Part shown: positions 43,036-53,919 of the stretch, piece after piece
Layout of the letters: each line of letters opens with the position of its first letter
How positions within the stretch are numbered: position 1 is the first letter of the stretch
DNA from: Podocnemis expansa
Taxonomy: Eukaryota; Chordata; Testudines; Podocnemididae
DNA length: 64,000 bases
Assembly: GCA_007922195.1 (NCBI GenBank)
Contig: ML681964.1
Span: 7,024,445 to 7,088,444 of the forward strand
Direction of reading: 5' to 3'
Translations under genes and position numbers: made by a program
The notes under the pieces: model-generated
What the model was told of the DNA's origin: nothing
Databases searched by the model: none
What the model saw: only the letters and a program-made list of their open reading frames with translations

Positions 43036-43944
43036 AGTTTTACAGTCAGCCACCCAGTTAATAGTAAATTGAGTTTCCTGGAAAACACGATTCATCTGCC
43101 TTTTCCATCCCCAAGCCGATTAAAATGTCAGAAAAAATTGTAATATAAAATATATTAGAAATGTTCAGAATTTCAAAGTGGATCACATTTTTTGCTTCTA
43201 TAAAAGTGCAAAATTGTACTGAAATCAATGGAATTGTGTCCATTTAAGCTAGCAAGCAAACTGGACCAATAATATACTTTCCAGCCATGCTGTGTGGAAA
43301 AGTTAGCAGATTCAGTAAAGCTAGTGAAAAATCCTGCCAGTGGAAAGCAACATGTTCCTAAGAGGAACATCTTACACTGGTTCAGAATTGTATGCCTGTG
43401 CACACACGTGCATGCTGCCTGTTTATATGTTGTTGTAGGTGAAAACAAGGAATTATTTTTTTGCAGGCAAAACCCCCAACATTTTCTCTTCAGAAAATGA
43501 CTTCTGGTGTGCAAAGAGCAAATGGGGTTAAGTGAGCGATGTGAAACTGTACTATTAGATAGCATGTTTAACTGTTTTATCATCTCTCATCTTGTGACAG
43601 TTTATTTCTTATTCAGATATTCAAAAGTTCCCCAGTATCCTCTTCCAAAAGTTCAGCTATTACCACTAAATTAACACATATGCTCTGCTTACCAGAAGAA
43701 TGACAATATCTACAAGTTTTCAAACGTTTTCACTAACCTTTACTTTAAAAAGGAGTCAACCACACCTCCCACAAGCAAAATAAATCAAGCCCTGCCTCGC
43801 CAAAGCAGAAATACCTGAGCTCCTAACAGAGTTGAGAACACTGGTAAATACAAATAAGATTACAGTTCTCTGACATGCAAATCCCTTTGGATATCATGGA
43901 AATGCAGTGCAGCCCTCAGCAGCTGGACAAAATGTACAGAAAAT
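43036..43944. other. AT-rich stretch without recognised gene
   Basis: The 136-codon reverse frame at 43173-43583 has no recognised domain and no support beyond being open. Confidence 0.4.
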
Positions 43945-44045
43945 TCTGCTCTCAGTTTTACTAGTTTAAATCCAGAGTAATGCCACTGAAACCAAGAGAG
44001 TTAGTCTGGATTTCCACCTGGGCAACTGAGAGCAAAATTCAGCCT
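43945..44045. repeat. Short palindromic interspersed repeat
   Basis: TTCTGCTCTCAGTTTTACTA, AAATCCAGAGTAATGCCACT, then TCTGGATTTCCACCTGGG and CAACTGAGAGCAAAATTCAG are two arms in inverted order. Confidence 0.5.
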
Positions 44046-45221
44046 AAGACACCTAAGTAGTCAAGTGTATTTGAGCTGTTTCAGGTAACATCATGGATAG
44101 AGCTGAATTGCTTGAGTCAGCTGTGCCTGCAACTACTCAGATCAATTGTTGGCATCTTACGGCTTCAGGTCTGTGAAAACGATTTTAAAGTATTGACCCC
44201 AAATGAATTTGCCAGGGGGTTAAAGAAAAAATGCTTCTGTAAGCAAAGGAAAAGAAAGGTGTAATACAATCAAAATAGCACCTACTGCACTGTGGCACTG
44301 GATATGAGATCTGCTTTAGGAAACACAGGGCTTTCTGTTTAATGAATGGAGACAGTTGGAGGCTTGCAGACTAGAAAGGCAAACAGGATCCGTTGTTGTA
44401 TTAGACTCTGTTTGTCCTCACCCTTTTTGCTATGTATCTGACACGTTCCATTCTACTTCAGACTGAATTAACTGAGAGAAAGGGAGAATTTGTAAAGGAT
44501 GGGGCTTTTTATTAATGTAAATAATTTGTATTGTTTTATAAACTAGAAACAGATAGAAAGAGAAATGAAATTCACACAGAAAAGAATTTTTGTTTTAGAC
44601 ACGTACACAGTGGAAGTTGATAGCTAATGGATATAAAATAAAAGTCCTTCATTGACACACAGTTCACTGAATGAATCATTCTCTGCAGTCAGGATGCTAA
44701 GCAAAAGATCCACTTTTGGCTGGGCCAGGTTCTAAAAATAGTCCATTGACTTCAATGTGCTTGTCACGACACATGAGACAATCTGCTTTGCTCCTGGTGG
44801 ACTCAGGTGCTATGTGCATAGAACTAGATGGTGCCTTGTAGTAAGTGTGGTAGTGTTTAGACATTACTTTCAGTGTAGCCCTGAGAGGCACCTACTGCTC
44901 CCCTCTCCACCTTTCTCCTCAGTTGAGAGAAAACCAAACAAGCATGAGAATAATTTCTTAATAGCAGGAAAATACTGATTTTCATTTCAAGCATGTTATA
45001 CTTTTCACAGTTGCTTAATTGACAACTGGGTCTTAGTGTGAAAATGCTGTTGTGAGTAACCTGTGACCATTTGGGAGCTCTCACAGATTAATATTGCAAG
45101 ACTCAGCAGGAAACAAAAATCTCACTCAGACCACAAATGTTGCATGAAGCTATTCTCACAATTACAATCTTATTTGTATTAGTGTGTTTGTTAATGCAAA
45201 TGTTCCATAAATACAAAGGAA
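44046..45221. other. AT-rich stretch without recognised gene
   Basis: Short frames only. No repeat recognised. Confidence 0.5.
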
Positions 45222-45305
45222 TTGATTCTGACCAATCACATCAATTTTACATTGGTGTGACTCCATTGATTTCACCTTGATGTAAATAGGATTAAAATCA
45301 GGCCC
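45222..45305. repeat. Short palindromic interspersed repeat
   Basis: ATTGATTCTGACCAATCACA, TTACATTGGTGTGACTCCAT, TGATTTCACCTTGATG and AAAATCAGGCCCC form the two arms of the family. Confidence 0.5.
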
Positions 45306-45429
45306 CAGCCAGTTTACACTCCTATTTTACTAATACAGAACTTGATTCTTCTTCCACTGAAGTCAACAGGAGATTTACTATTGAGCTCAGTGGAAGGAAG
45401 ATGGGACCCTAACACCTCATTCCTGAGCA

Positions 45430-46085
45430 TGTGTGATGAAGTAGGGAGACTCCTGGGGGGTGTAATGGGCTGTGCCTCAGTTTCCCTTGCATTCTGGTGA
45501 TGGAACCCAGGTATGTAACTATTACAGGGATCACTGGAGGGTAGATGGGATTTTCCCAACCACATGTGGGCAGACCTCTTCAGGATCCCAACTCCAGCCC
45601 AAGCAGTCAGACAGGTTCTGGCAGGTCAAGACCAAGGGGCAGAGTTCACCAAGCTGGGGGAAAAAGATAAAAGACTAAGGAAGGGGTCTGCTGGGGAAGA
45701 AGGGATGCAGGAGAGAAGGTCAGTGCTATGGCATGGGTCTAAAGGAAAGGGCCCTGAGAGCATGGCTCCATGTTCCTCCTGGGGGTTTGCTGAGGTAACC
45801 CCTAGATAATCTGCTAGGCAAATCTTCTAGGCTGTGAACCTGAACACTAAAGAAAGCAGGGTGCTGGGCCTTTGACTATGAAGGAACTCTCTGGGATCCT
45901 TCTGGGGGAGTTCCAGGTGGAACAGGGGGTCAGACCCTCTTAGGCTGGATTTGGGAGCTGGCTGCACTACTGCATGGAGAACTGGGTTGGACTGGGGCAG
46001 ACTCCAGCGTGGCAGAGTCCTGATCAGCGGTGACAAGAGGGGACCCAGGTATGATTCCTGAGAGGCCCTGTCACTGCATGTCACT
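45430..46085. repeat. Possible LTR-like or unclassified interspersed repeat
   Basis: The left part reads GTGATGAAGTAGGGAGACTC, then GGGCTGTGCCTCAGTTTCCC, phrases I associate with an abundant turtle LTR-like repeat family starting TGTGACGAAGTGGGA. The right part is G-rich with CAGACTCCAGCGTGGCAGAG and ends near CCTGTCACTGCATGTCACTG. Two short near-repeats (GTCACTGCATGTCACTGCA) lie at the right edge. I see no coding remnant and no clear duplication, so the class is tentative. Confidence 0.35.
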
Positions 46086-47159
46086 GCAGTGGTTGCTGAA
46101 AATATTAAAGGAGAAAATGTGTCTGGATAGCTTCCATATCCAAACAGGCGAAGAGAACTACTATGTATGAGTTGTCTGTCTGTGTAGGGAAAAATTAAAT
46201 TAAGATATGAATAATGAGACTACATCTAAAGAGAAATTTTCTGCACAAAAGGGGAGTGGAAATAGACATGTAATATACAATGTCTCTGATGCTCATAAGA
46301 CAGGAACTCATTGTAACAAACATTTTGAAGCGACTTTTATATGTTACAAACATTATCCAACAGATTTCATGAACAGAAAATATCTTATAGAAAGTAACCT
46401 GTTCAAGTCTCAGTGTGTCTCACATTCTAGTCAGAACCCTTCCCAGCACATGCTCCAGTTGTGATGTTTAGTGAATTTACAAAGAAGTTTGTCAAAGCTT
46501 TTGCAGCCCCCCTTTTGTTCTCAAAAATGGGGCTCACGCAGCAGCTAGATTGTGATCTCATATATACCACTGCAAATCCTGAACAATTCCTTTGATTTAA
46601 TTGCAATAACTCTGTATTACCACCGTAAGTGAGATCAGAGTGAGCCCAGTGCCTTCAAATGAATTCTCTTGTTATATTATTACATGATTCTTATCTCAAG
46701 AACAGTTAAGCTCAAAGTTCCCTCTTTATTGTTAGACAACTAGACTCTATTTGCAGGAATACACAAACATCTTCCATTATAAATTAGTTCTTTAGATCCA
46801 GTGATAAGTACTGTGTAGGGAACTCCGTATCTGGATTCTCTCATCTCTATGGAATATCCAGGATCTTTTTGCTATTAGTGCATTGTCAGTTTGCTAAAGG
46901 CAATGTGCTGATCTGTGTCACTAAGACTTAGTAAGGACTGTTTATGCTAGACTTTTAAAATCATCATTACAGTTGCGCAATGAAAGCAGCTGTGAGCTGC
47001 CTCAGATGATACTCCATTCCCACTATGCTGCTCCCGCGGGCTGTAATTCTGTACATTCAAATACTGTATGTCTGAAAAGATTGTTTCTCCTTTGCAGTTA
47101 CACAGTAAGTTCTCTCCCTTCCTTTGTGCTCTTCTGCTCATTCCCCCAGAACCATCCGG
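46086..47159. other. AT-rich stretch without recognised gene
   Basis: Frames under 90 codons, no known motif. Confidence 0.5.
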
Positions 47160-47235
47160 CACTGGCCATTGCTGGATGACAGGACATTGAGCTAGATGGA
47201 CCGTTTATGACCGTTCCTATGCTCTTGCATGTAGG
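47160..47235 (+). mobile_element. Short CR1-type 3-prime fragment, forward strand
   Basis: CACTGGCCATTGCTGGATGA, CAGGACATTGAGCTAGATGG, ACCGTTTATGACCGTTCCTA and TGCTCTTGCATG match in order the end of the CR1 subfamily that occurs in reverse at 38228 (TGGCCACTGTTGGAAGACAGG, GGCTAGATGGACC, TGGCCGTTCTTATG). Confidence 0.65.
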
Positions 47236-47379
47236 GCCTTTGGGAAGGCTCTTCATCCCCGAGTCCTGAAAGCTAAACTTTTTCACTGACCCACACGATT
47301 TAGGGAGTCGTTTTTATTAGACAGTAGAGCAAAATCAAACACCTGCTGACAAGAGAACGTCTTTTCACTGATGATCCCC

Positions 47380-48197
47380 TGCTTGACGCACCAAGTTTGC
47401 ACTAATTTGTCATGAATTTGGATTAACCATCAGTCTAAATAAGACAATGATTATGCCACTAGATGAGTTGGCTCAACCAGAAGTTTCAGTAGCTAACAAC
47501 ATGTTAGAAGTTGTGCACAATTCTGAAATCTAGGATCAACAGTATCTGGTATTTTATCTCTAAATGGGCAGATTAAGTCTTGAATCAGAAAGATAGTTAC
47601 CACATTTGACCAACTAACCAAGCATATGTGGGGAGTGTTTTGAGAATGGTGCTGCACAATGCTGAGACCTGGACATTCTAGGACAGGCTGGAGAAAAACT
47701 AAAGATTTTCCACACACACTTTCTTTGCCATTTTCTAAAAGCATCAAGTGGGAAATGAAAACTTCAGACACTGAAGTAATTGAGAAAGCAAAATTACCAA
47801 ATCTAATAATCACCAGTCTCAGGATCAGGCTCTCTGTTGGCTTAGTCAGCTATACTAACTGGGCAATGGATGCATTCCAAAGGATCTCTTGCAACTTGCA
47901 GGTTTTCCAAGGCCATTGGATTTGCTTCAGGTTCAAGGACATTTACAAGAGGACTTGAAAATGTTTAACATCAACACCACAAGCTGGGAAAATGCAGCTA
48001 GCAACAGGCTGTGCTGGGACAGGAAGTCGAGGTGGCTGAAGAGACAGTGTAGAGAGACAGAAAAGATGAAGAGGAAACCACAGCAGCCCTCAAGCATTAG
48101 TGTTGCACCCCCTTTCATCCTCCGGGCCTGCTCCTTACATGGCACTACTTGTAGCAAGGACTGTCGTTTAAGAATTTGGCTTTTTAGTCACTTGTGA
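47380..48197 (+). pseudogene. Fossil of a LINE reverse transcriptase that is not CR1
   Basis: Translated in several frames the forward strand gives, in order, CHEFGLTISLNKTMIMPLDE (47430-47490), a thumb-like VANNMLEVVHN segment, HNAETWTFYDRLEKKLKIFH near 47660-47720, then IPKDLLQLAGF, DLKMFNINTTSWENAASNRL (about 47955-48015) and a C-terminal CSKDCRLRIWLFSHL. This order matches the C-terminal part of LINE polymerases with GLTISLKKT, YGSESWT, RxKDxCKRDLK and a final zinc finger CxxCGRDCxSRIGLxSHxRxC. At least three frameshifts and stops break it. I think it is an RTE-related family; CR1 ORF2 lacks this finger. The catalytic aspartates lie outside the preserved part. Confidence 0.65.
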
Positions 48198-49550
48198 TAC
48201 TGCAGGGTGACACACAGCAACTGAACTGATTTGGAACTTCCCCCATTATTTTTGAGATGGACAATTTTCACGTGAACTTGATACCCTACCCTGGTGACAG
48301 TGCCTAACAAATTCTTACACAATAGATCATTCAGTCCTGAATTTGCTGTTTCACATGGTGGATACATGAATAGGCTCAGGTTGTTTTTCCCTCAGAGAAG
48401 TGGAAATATTCTAAAAATAAAAAGTGACTAGCTCCAGCCAGAAGCCTTTATAGTGGTTACCTTCTCCTCCTCCTCCTCCCCCATGAAGAGCTCCAGGTAT
48501 GTTCAATCACCAGTAGGAATTAGATCCTCTCTGACGGAGTAACAAGTCACACCTCACCATCCACTACAAAGGTGCGCTTCAGTCATCCCCTAAGAGGACA
48601 AAGGCTTTTCCCTATATTTTACTTATTATTATTATTATTTGGAGTTTTAGTTAAATTATCTGGAAAATATTTTTTCCTTTCTCCCTTTTTCAATAGCTCA
48701 GAAGTCTGAAGATGACATTACTCCAGTGAATGAACCAATCTGCTGTGTATTTTAAGATTCCTGAGAAAAAGCCTGAATGATGGTCCGAAGCCTGTGGGGT
48801 TTTGTTTAGAGTTGTATCTCAGAAAGCTCAGGAAAACTGCAATATGAAGCTATCATCATTTCTGGATAGACAAAACATCTATTGGTTGTCAGGAAGACTC
48901 TTTCTGGAAATATTTCATCTGAAGCCAGAGCTGAGCCAGTGACTGACCTTTCAGAGCCACCACAGTAAGAAGGTAATATTGCTGAGCTGTCAGAATTTAT
49001 GTAACAAGACCAAATCTCTTCTGATAAGGAGACTCAAAAGCACAGAGCTTCTCATGACCTACTAATATTGCTCCACGACCCCAACGGTAGGCTACAAATC
49101 TGATACACAGTTTGAAAATGACATCTGTGCAATATGTGGCACCTGCTTCCTGGCAGCAACCTTTTGTTTTCTCAGTGATAACGGCTTAACAATCAAAAGT
49201 TCAACTTCTCTGAGAGTTGGCTTTAGTTACACAGGAAGGAGATAGCTTTCATTTCCAGTCATGATCTTCTAACATGAACTGTCCAGAAAGCCTCATCAAT
49301 ATTATATCAATAAACAGTCTGACAATTCATTTATAAATAATACATTCCTTCTTCACTTTATACACTGCTGCTAAATGCACAAATTGACTAGTTTACTAAC
49401 ACTGGGAAATTAGATGAATGTGTGTGAATGAGAGAAATTTTGCACTTAGGAGTCAAAGACCATATGTTTTTTTTTTGTTTGTTTGTTGCTGGCACTTTGT
49501 AGGTCTCAAACAAAACAAGAACAAGAACACAGAAATGAAATAATTCTTTA
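48198..49550. other. Stretch with simple repeats, no recognised gene
   Basis: (TCC)n at 48465-48480 and (ATT)n at 48625-48642, and a T run near 49466. No frame above 60 codons. Confidence 0.5.
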
Positions 49551-50198
49551 CATAGAACTATAGAAATATAGGACTGGAAAGGATCTCATGAGGTCATCTA
49601 GTCCAGTCCGCTGCATGTATGGCAGGACCAAGCGCTATACAGACCAACCCTGAAAGGTGTGTGTTTAATTTGCTCCTAAAAATCTCCAGTGATAGAGATT
49701 CCTACAATCTCCCTAGGTAATTTATTCCAGTGCTTAACTATCGTGACAGCTGTTCAACCTAAACCGTCCTTGCTGCAATTTATACCTATTGCTTCTTATG
49801 CTGTCCTCAGAGGATAAGGAGAACAATTTTTCTTCCTTCACATTGTAAGAACCCTTTCTGTAGAGTAGTTGAAGACTGTTATGTCCCCCTCAGTCTTCTT
49901 TTCTCCAGACTAAAATCCAGTTTTTTCATGTTTCTCTCATAGATCGTGTTTTCTTGGCCTTTAACCATTTTCACTGCTCTTCTCTGGAGGTTCTCCAGTT
50001 TTTCCACATCTTTCCTGAAATATGGCACCCAGAAATGGACACAATATTCCAGATAAGGCCTAATCATTGCAGAATAGAGCAAAAGTGCTTCTCATATCTT
50101 GCTTACAAACACTCTTGCTAACAAATACCAGAATGAGGTTTGCTTTTTTTGGCAAAAATGTTACATTGCTGACTCATACTTAGCTTGTGCTCCACTAT

Positions 50199-50517
50199 GG
50201 CTATGTCTACACTGGCCAATTAGTCCGGACTAAGTAAATTTGGTCTGGATTAATTTGGCCTAGGTCTAAACTAGGCTTTGCCAAGTTTGAACTAAGCAAT
50301 TGCTTAGTTCAAACAAGACAAAGCTAGTTCGAACTAGTGTGATATAGTCATGCTAGTTTGAACTTAAAAAGTTCAAACTAGGCAGTTACTTCGAACTAAT
50401 CAGTGCGGCTAGTTCAAACTAAGCTTTTTAGTTTGAATTAAGCCACGCAGCTAGCTTGAACTAAAAAGCTGCAGTTAGTCTCAACTATGTATCTAAATAA
50501 GTAGATGTAGACATACC
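50199..50517. mobile_element. Harbinger-like miniature element filled with TTCGAA palindromes
   Basis: Ends GGCTATGTCTACACTGG and TAGATGTAGACATACC are inverted repeats. TAT flanks it at 50196-50198 and 50518-50520. The surrounding CR1 gives the empty site, since CTCCACTAT and GACCC join without loss when one TAT is removed. Interior words include CTAGTTCGAACTAG and TTAGTTTGAA-type palindromes, as in 18200-18635. It is the best-dated member of the group. Confidence 0.9.
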
Positions 50518-50711
50518 TATGACCCTTATATCTATTAATGCTCCACTGTTTACTGGGGAGTCATTGCCCATTTTGTATGTGTGCAATTGATTGTTCTTTC
50601 CTAAGTGGAATACTTTGCATTTGTCTTTACTGAATTTCATCCTATTTAGCTCAGACCATTTCTCCAGGTAATAGTAAGTCTAATCTCCATTCTCCATGCA
50701 ATTATGTAACT

Positions 50712-50896
50712 CAGTGGTTCCCAACCTTTTCTCTGCGTGGCACACCTTGATACTTTTAATTATTTTGAGACACACCACCACAGCCTCCAAATGAACTTAT
50801 AAATATTAATGAGCCAATCCAGAACTCAAGTAGCTTTTCAAAAAATTCCATGGCACATTTGCTTAGGCCTCATGGCACAGTGGTTGGGAAACGCTA
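50712..50896. mobile_element. hAT-type miniature element
   Basis: Ends CAGTGGTTCCCAACC and GGTTGGGAAACGCTA are inverted with a few changes. ATGTAACT (50704-50711) and ATCTAATT (50897-50904) flank it, six of eight matching. CR1 sequence continues on both sides. Confidence 0.75.
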
Positions 50897-51293
50897 ATCT
50901 AATTCATCAATGACAATACTGAGCGGATCCAGACCTGATCTCTGCAGAACCCCACACGACATGCTGTTACAGCTTGACTGTGAACCACTGGCAATTACTC
51001 TCTAGGAACCATTTGCTAACCAGTTATACACCCACCTTATAATAGCTCCATATAAGTTGACTTTTCCTAGTTTGTGTATGAGAAGACAGTAACAAAACTC
51101 TTACTAAAGTAAAGCTATACCACATCTACTGCTTCCCATATCCATAAGGCTTGTTACCCTGACAAAGAAAGCTATTAGGTTGATTTGATACCATTTGTTC
51201 TTGACAAATCCACACTGACTGTTACATATCACCTTATTATTTTCTAGGTGTTTGCAAGCTGATTGCTTATTTATCTGCTCCATTATCTTTCTG

Positions 51294-51638
51294 GAAAAAA
51301 AAAAACCACCCCAAGAGTCCTGTGGCACTTTTAAAGTAAATCAAAGCATTTGTTTAGATTCAAACAGTGGAAAACAGCATACAGAGGGAGCCTGTCTTCC
51401 ACTGAATCTAAACGACTGCTTTGATTTGCTGTAAAAGTCTCAATTAGTCTATGACTTGCACTTCCCTGCATATAGTTTCCTCCTATTCTGTAAGTTTCCC
51501 ATCTTCAAGCATCTGATGAAGTGGGATTTTTCTCCCATGTAATAAATTCATGCAATAAATAAATTTGTTAGTCTTTATGTGCCACAGGACTCCCTGTTTG
51601 TTTCACTGAACTAGACTAACATGGCTACCCCTTTGGAA
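51294..51638 (+). mobile_element. Penelope-like element with 12-bp duplication and inverted ends
   Basis: ATTATCTTTCTG at 51282-51293 and 51639-51650 flanks it exactly, and the CR1 continues on each side. The left end reads AAGAGTCCTGTGGCAC in reverse-end orientation and the right end GTGCCACAGGACTCCCTG, so the insert begins and ends with inverted copies of the PLE outer end. It carries a hairpin at 51338-51427 and a decayed hammerhead-like core from CTGATGA at 51513, with stem GTGGGA and TCCCAT, then GTAA instead of GAAA. Confidence 0.85.
51338..51427. repeat. Inverted repeat (hairpin) inside Penelope-like element
   Basis: The left arm AAATCAAAGCA, GTTTAGATTCA and AGTGGAA pairs with the right arm TTCCACTGAATCTAAAC, then GACTGCTTTGATTT. 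Arms of about 31-35 bases with one three-base bulge enclose a loop of about 24 bases. Confidence 0.85.
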
Positions 51639-52925
51639 ATTATCTTTCTGCGAACTGAAGTTAAGTTGACTGGTCTGTAATTTCCCAGGTTAGCCTTACT
51701 TCCATTTTTAGAGATTTACGCTGTATTTGCCTCTTCCAGTCCTCTGGAATCCCTCTCATCTTCCATGACTTTTCAAAGATAAATTGCTAATTGCTCAGAT
51801 ATCTCCTCAGTCAGCTCCTTGAGTATTCTAGGATGTGTTTCACCAGGCCCTGGTGACTTGAAGACATTAAACTTGCCTAATTAATTTTTAACTTGTTCTT
51901 TTCCTATTTTAACTTTATACCCCTACCTCATTTTCACTGTCATTCATCATCTTAGATGTCCAATTGTTACTAACTTTTGGTGAAAACCGACACAAAAAAG
52001 TCATTTAATACTTCTCTCATTTCCACATATTCTGCCATTGTACCCTCCCCCCATTCTGGGGGGTTGACCCTGTCCTTGGCTTCCTTCTTGCTTCCAATAT
52101 ATCTGTAGAATATTTTAGAATTTGTATAATCTGTTTTCTTATTACTCTTTACATCTCTAGCTAGTTTACTCACAACTCCTGGTTGAGCCAGGTGGTTGCT
52201 TGTTTTACAGTTTGTTTTTCCTATGTATTGGAATGGTTTGCTCTTGTACCCTTAATAATGTTTCTTTGAAAAACTGCCAACTCCCATGAACTTTTTTCCC
52301 CCTTAGACTTGCTTCTTATGGGGTTCTACCTATCAGCTTCCTGATTTTTGCTAACAACTGCCTTCTTGAAATTCATTATCAGAGTGCTGTTTCCCCTCCT
52401 ATCATACCTTTGAATCATGAACTCATTTCATGATCACTTTCATGCAAACTGCCTTCAACTTTTAAAGTCTCAGCCAGTTCCTCCCTATTCGTTAAGATCA
52501 AATCTAGAATAAGCCTCTCTCCTAATAGCTGTTTCCACCTTCTGAACAAAAAAATGTCACCAACACATTCTCAGAACTTGGATAATCTGTGCTCTGCCAT
52601 ATTATTTTCCCAACAGATGTCTGGCTAGTTGAAGGTTCCCATTACCACCAAGACCTGTGCTTTATTAGTTTTTTTAAAAACAGCCTTATCCATCTCTTCT
52701 ACACCTTCTTGCCCTTTTTATCAGAACATAATTTAATTTTAAATTTTAAAAAAATGTTAAATGACATGATAACTGGACTTTGCTCATAACACATTAGTAA
52801 CAGGTATACAGTGAACTGCTGCAAGAAACAAAGAGCATGTTCATAGATAGACATACAGAAGATTTTGGCATGCATAGCACTGTATTTTATTTACATTAAT
52901 AAGACAAAATAATTTAAATTTCATA

Positions 52926-53708
52926 AAGGTCCATGATGAAACCTGCAAGGAGGAGGTCCCTATCCCAGTGCCAAGGGCTACTGCCACAGCTCTGGAAATG
53001 GATGGGATGCCTATGGCAGAGGAAGGACATTGGCAGCTGGTCACTTCTGGCAGCAGACAGTGCTCCACACCTGCTCACATCCCACCATCCATTGTGGTGA
53101 GGAACCGTTATGCGGTGCTGGACACACTAAAGGAGGTAGAGGAGATGCCATCCACCCCAGAGGCTGGGGAGATCACAGCCACCTCACCTAAGACGAAACA
53201 TAGGGTTGTGGTGATTGGAGACTCACTCCTGAGAGGAACGGAGGCACCCATCTGTCGCCCTGACAAGGCCTCTGGAGAGCTATGCTGCCTGCCAGGTGCC
53301 CGTATCCGAGACGTAACGGAGGGATTGTCAAAAATCATCTGCCCCTCAGACTACTACCCCATGCTTCTTATCCACGTGGGTACCAATGATACTGCGAGAG
53401 GTGATCCTCAGCAGATCAAAGGTGACTTCAGGGCTCGGGGAGTGAGAGTGAAGGAGTTTGGAGCACAGGTGGTATTCTCCTCGATCCTTCCAGTCAAGGC
53501 TAGAGGCCTGAGGAGAGACAGATGCATCCTAGAGGTGAATGCCTGGCTGCGAAGATGGTGTGGTCAGGAGGGATTTGGCTTCCTTGACCATGGAGTCCTG
53601 TTTCAGGACAGAGGATTGACAGGCAGAGATGGCCTTCACCTGTCCAGGAAGGGGAAGAGCATATTTGGGTACAGACTGGCTGACCTAGTGAGGAGGACTT
53701 TAAACTAG
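52926..53708 (+). CDS. CR1 ORF1 product, SGNH/GDSL esterase domain, N-terminally truncated
   Basis: The frame is open from the truncation point to the stop at 53706-53708. Counted from 52968, the SGNH blocks are GDS at residues 84-86 (Ser86, in VVVIGDSLLRG), LPGARI near 109-113, GTND at 138-141 (Asn140) and DGLHL at 221-225 (Asp221, His224). All catalytic positions of the SGNH family are kept. In CR1 elements this esterase-bearing ORF1 protein binds RNA and acts in the retrotransposition particle. The N-terminal part of ORF1 is missing, and no proper start lies upstream; the first in-frame ATG is at 52998. I infer an open frame but not an expressed protein. Confidence 0.85.
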   Translation, partial: KVHDETCKEEVPIPVPRATATALEMDGMPMAEEGHWQLVTSGSRQCSTPAHIPPSIVVRNRYAVLDTLKEVEEMPSTPEAGEITATSPKTKHRVVVIGDSLLRGTEAPICRPDKASGELCCLPGARIRDVTEGLSKIICPSDYYPMLLIHVGTNDTARGDPQQIKGDFRARGVRVKEFGAQVVFSSILPVKARGLRRDRCILEVNAWLRRWCGQEGFGFLDHGVLFQDRGLTGRDGLHLSRKGKSIFGYRLADLVRRTLN

Positions 53709-53919
53709 GTTCAACAGGTGAAGGAGACCAAAGCCCACAGGTAAGTGACAATGTGGGTGATCTGGGGGAAGGGATGGAACTTGGGGGGTGCTGGGACTGT
53801 AGCAGTAGGAATAAAAGAGAAGGTAGTTAGGGCATGGGGGGGGTCAAATAATTGTCTTAAGTGTTCTACTAAAGCCCCAATACGTGAGGAGAGTAGGGGA
53901 GGAGAACTCCAAGAAAAAA

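Larger units (their letters stand above)
49551..52715 (-). mobile_element. Long CR1 LINE on the reverse strand with three nested insertions
   Basis: The left end CATAGAACTATAGAAATA then GGACTGGAAAGGATCTCATG and AGGTCATCTAGTCCAG is a CR1 tail in reverse. Reverse-strand frames read [20 protein letters not shown] (near 50030) and, at 51970-52173, [26 protein letters not shown] and LNDFFVSVF, all CR1 ORF2 blocks in the right order. Stops and indels are frequent, so it is much older than 52926-56823. Nested in it are 50199-50517, 50712-50896 and 51294-51638. Its right edge near 52715 is approximate. Confidence 0.85.

Noticed and set aside
43173..43583. A 136-codon reverse frame as a possible gene.
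   Set aside because: No recognised domain, no splice sites I can defend, and chance frames of this length are expected in AT-rich DNA.
53108..53338. Reverse-strand frames opposite CR1 ORF1 and ORF2 as genes.
   Set aside because: They are shadows of the forward CR1 coding sequence.
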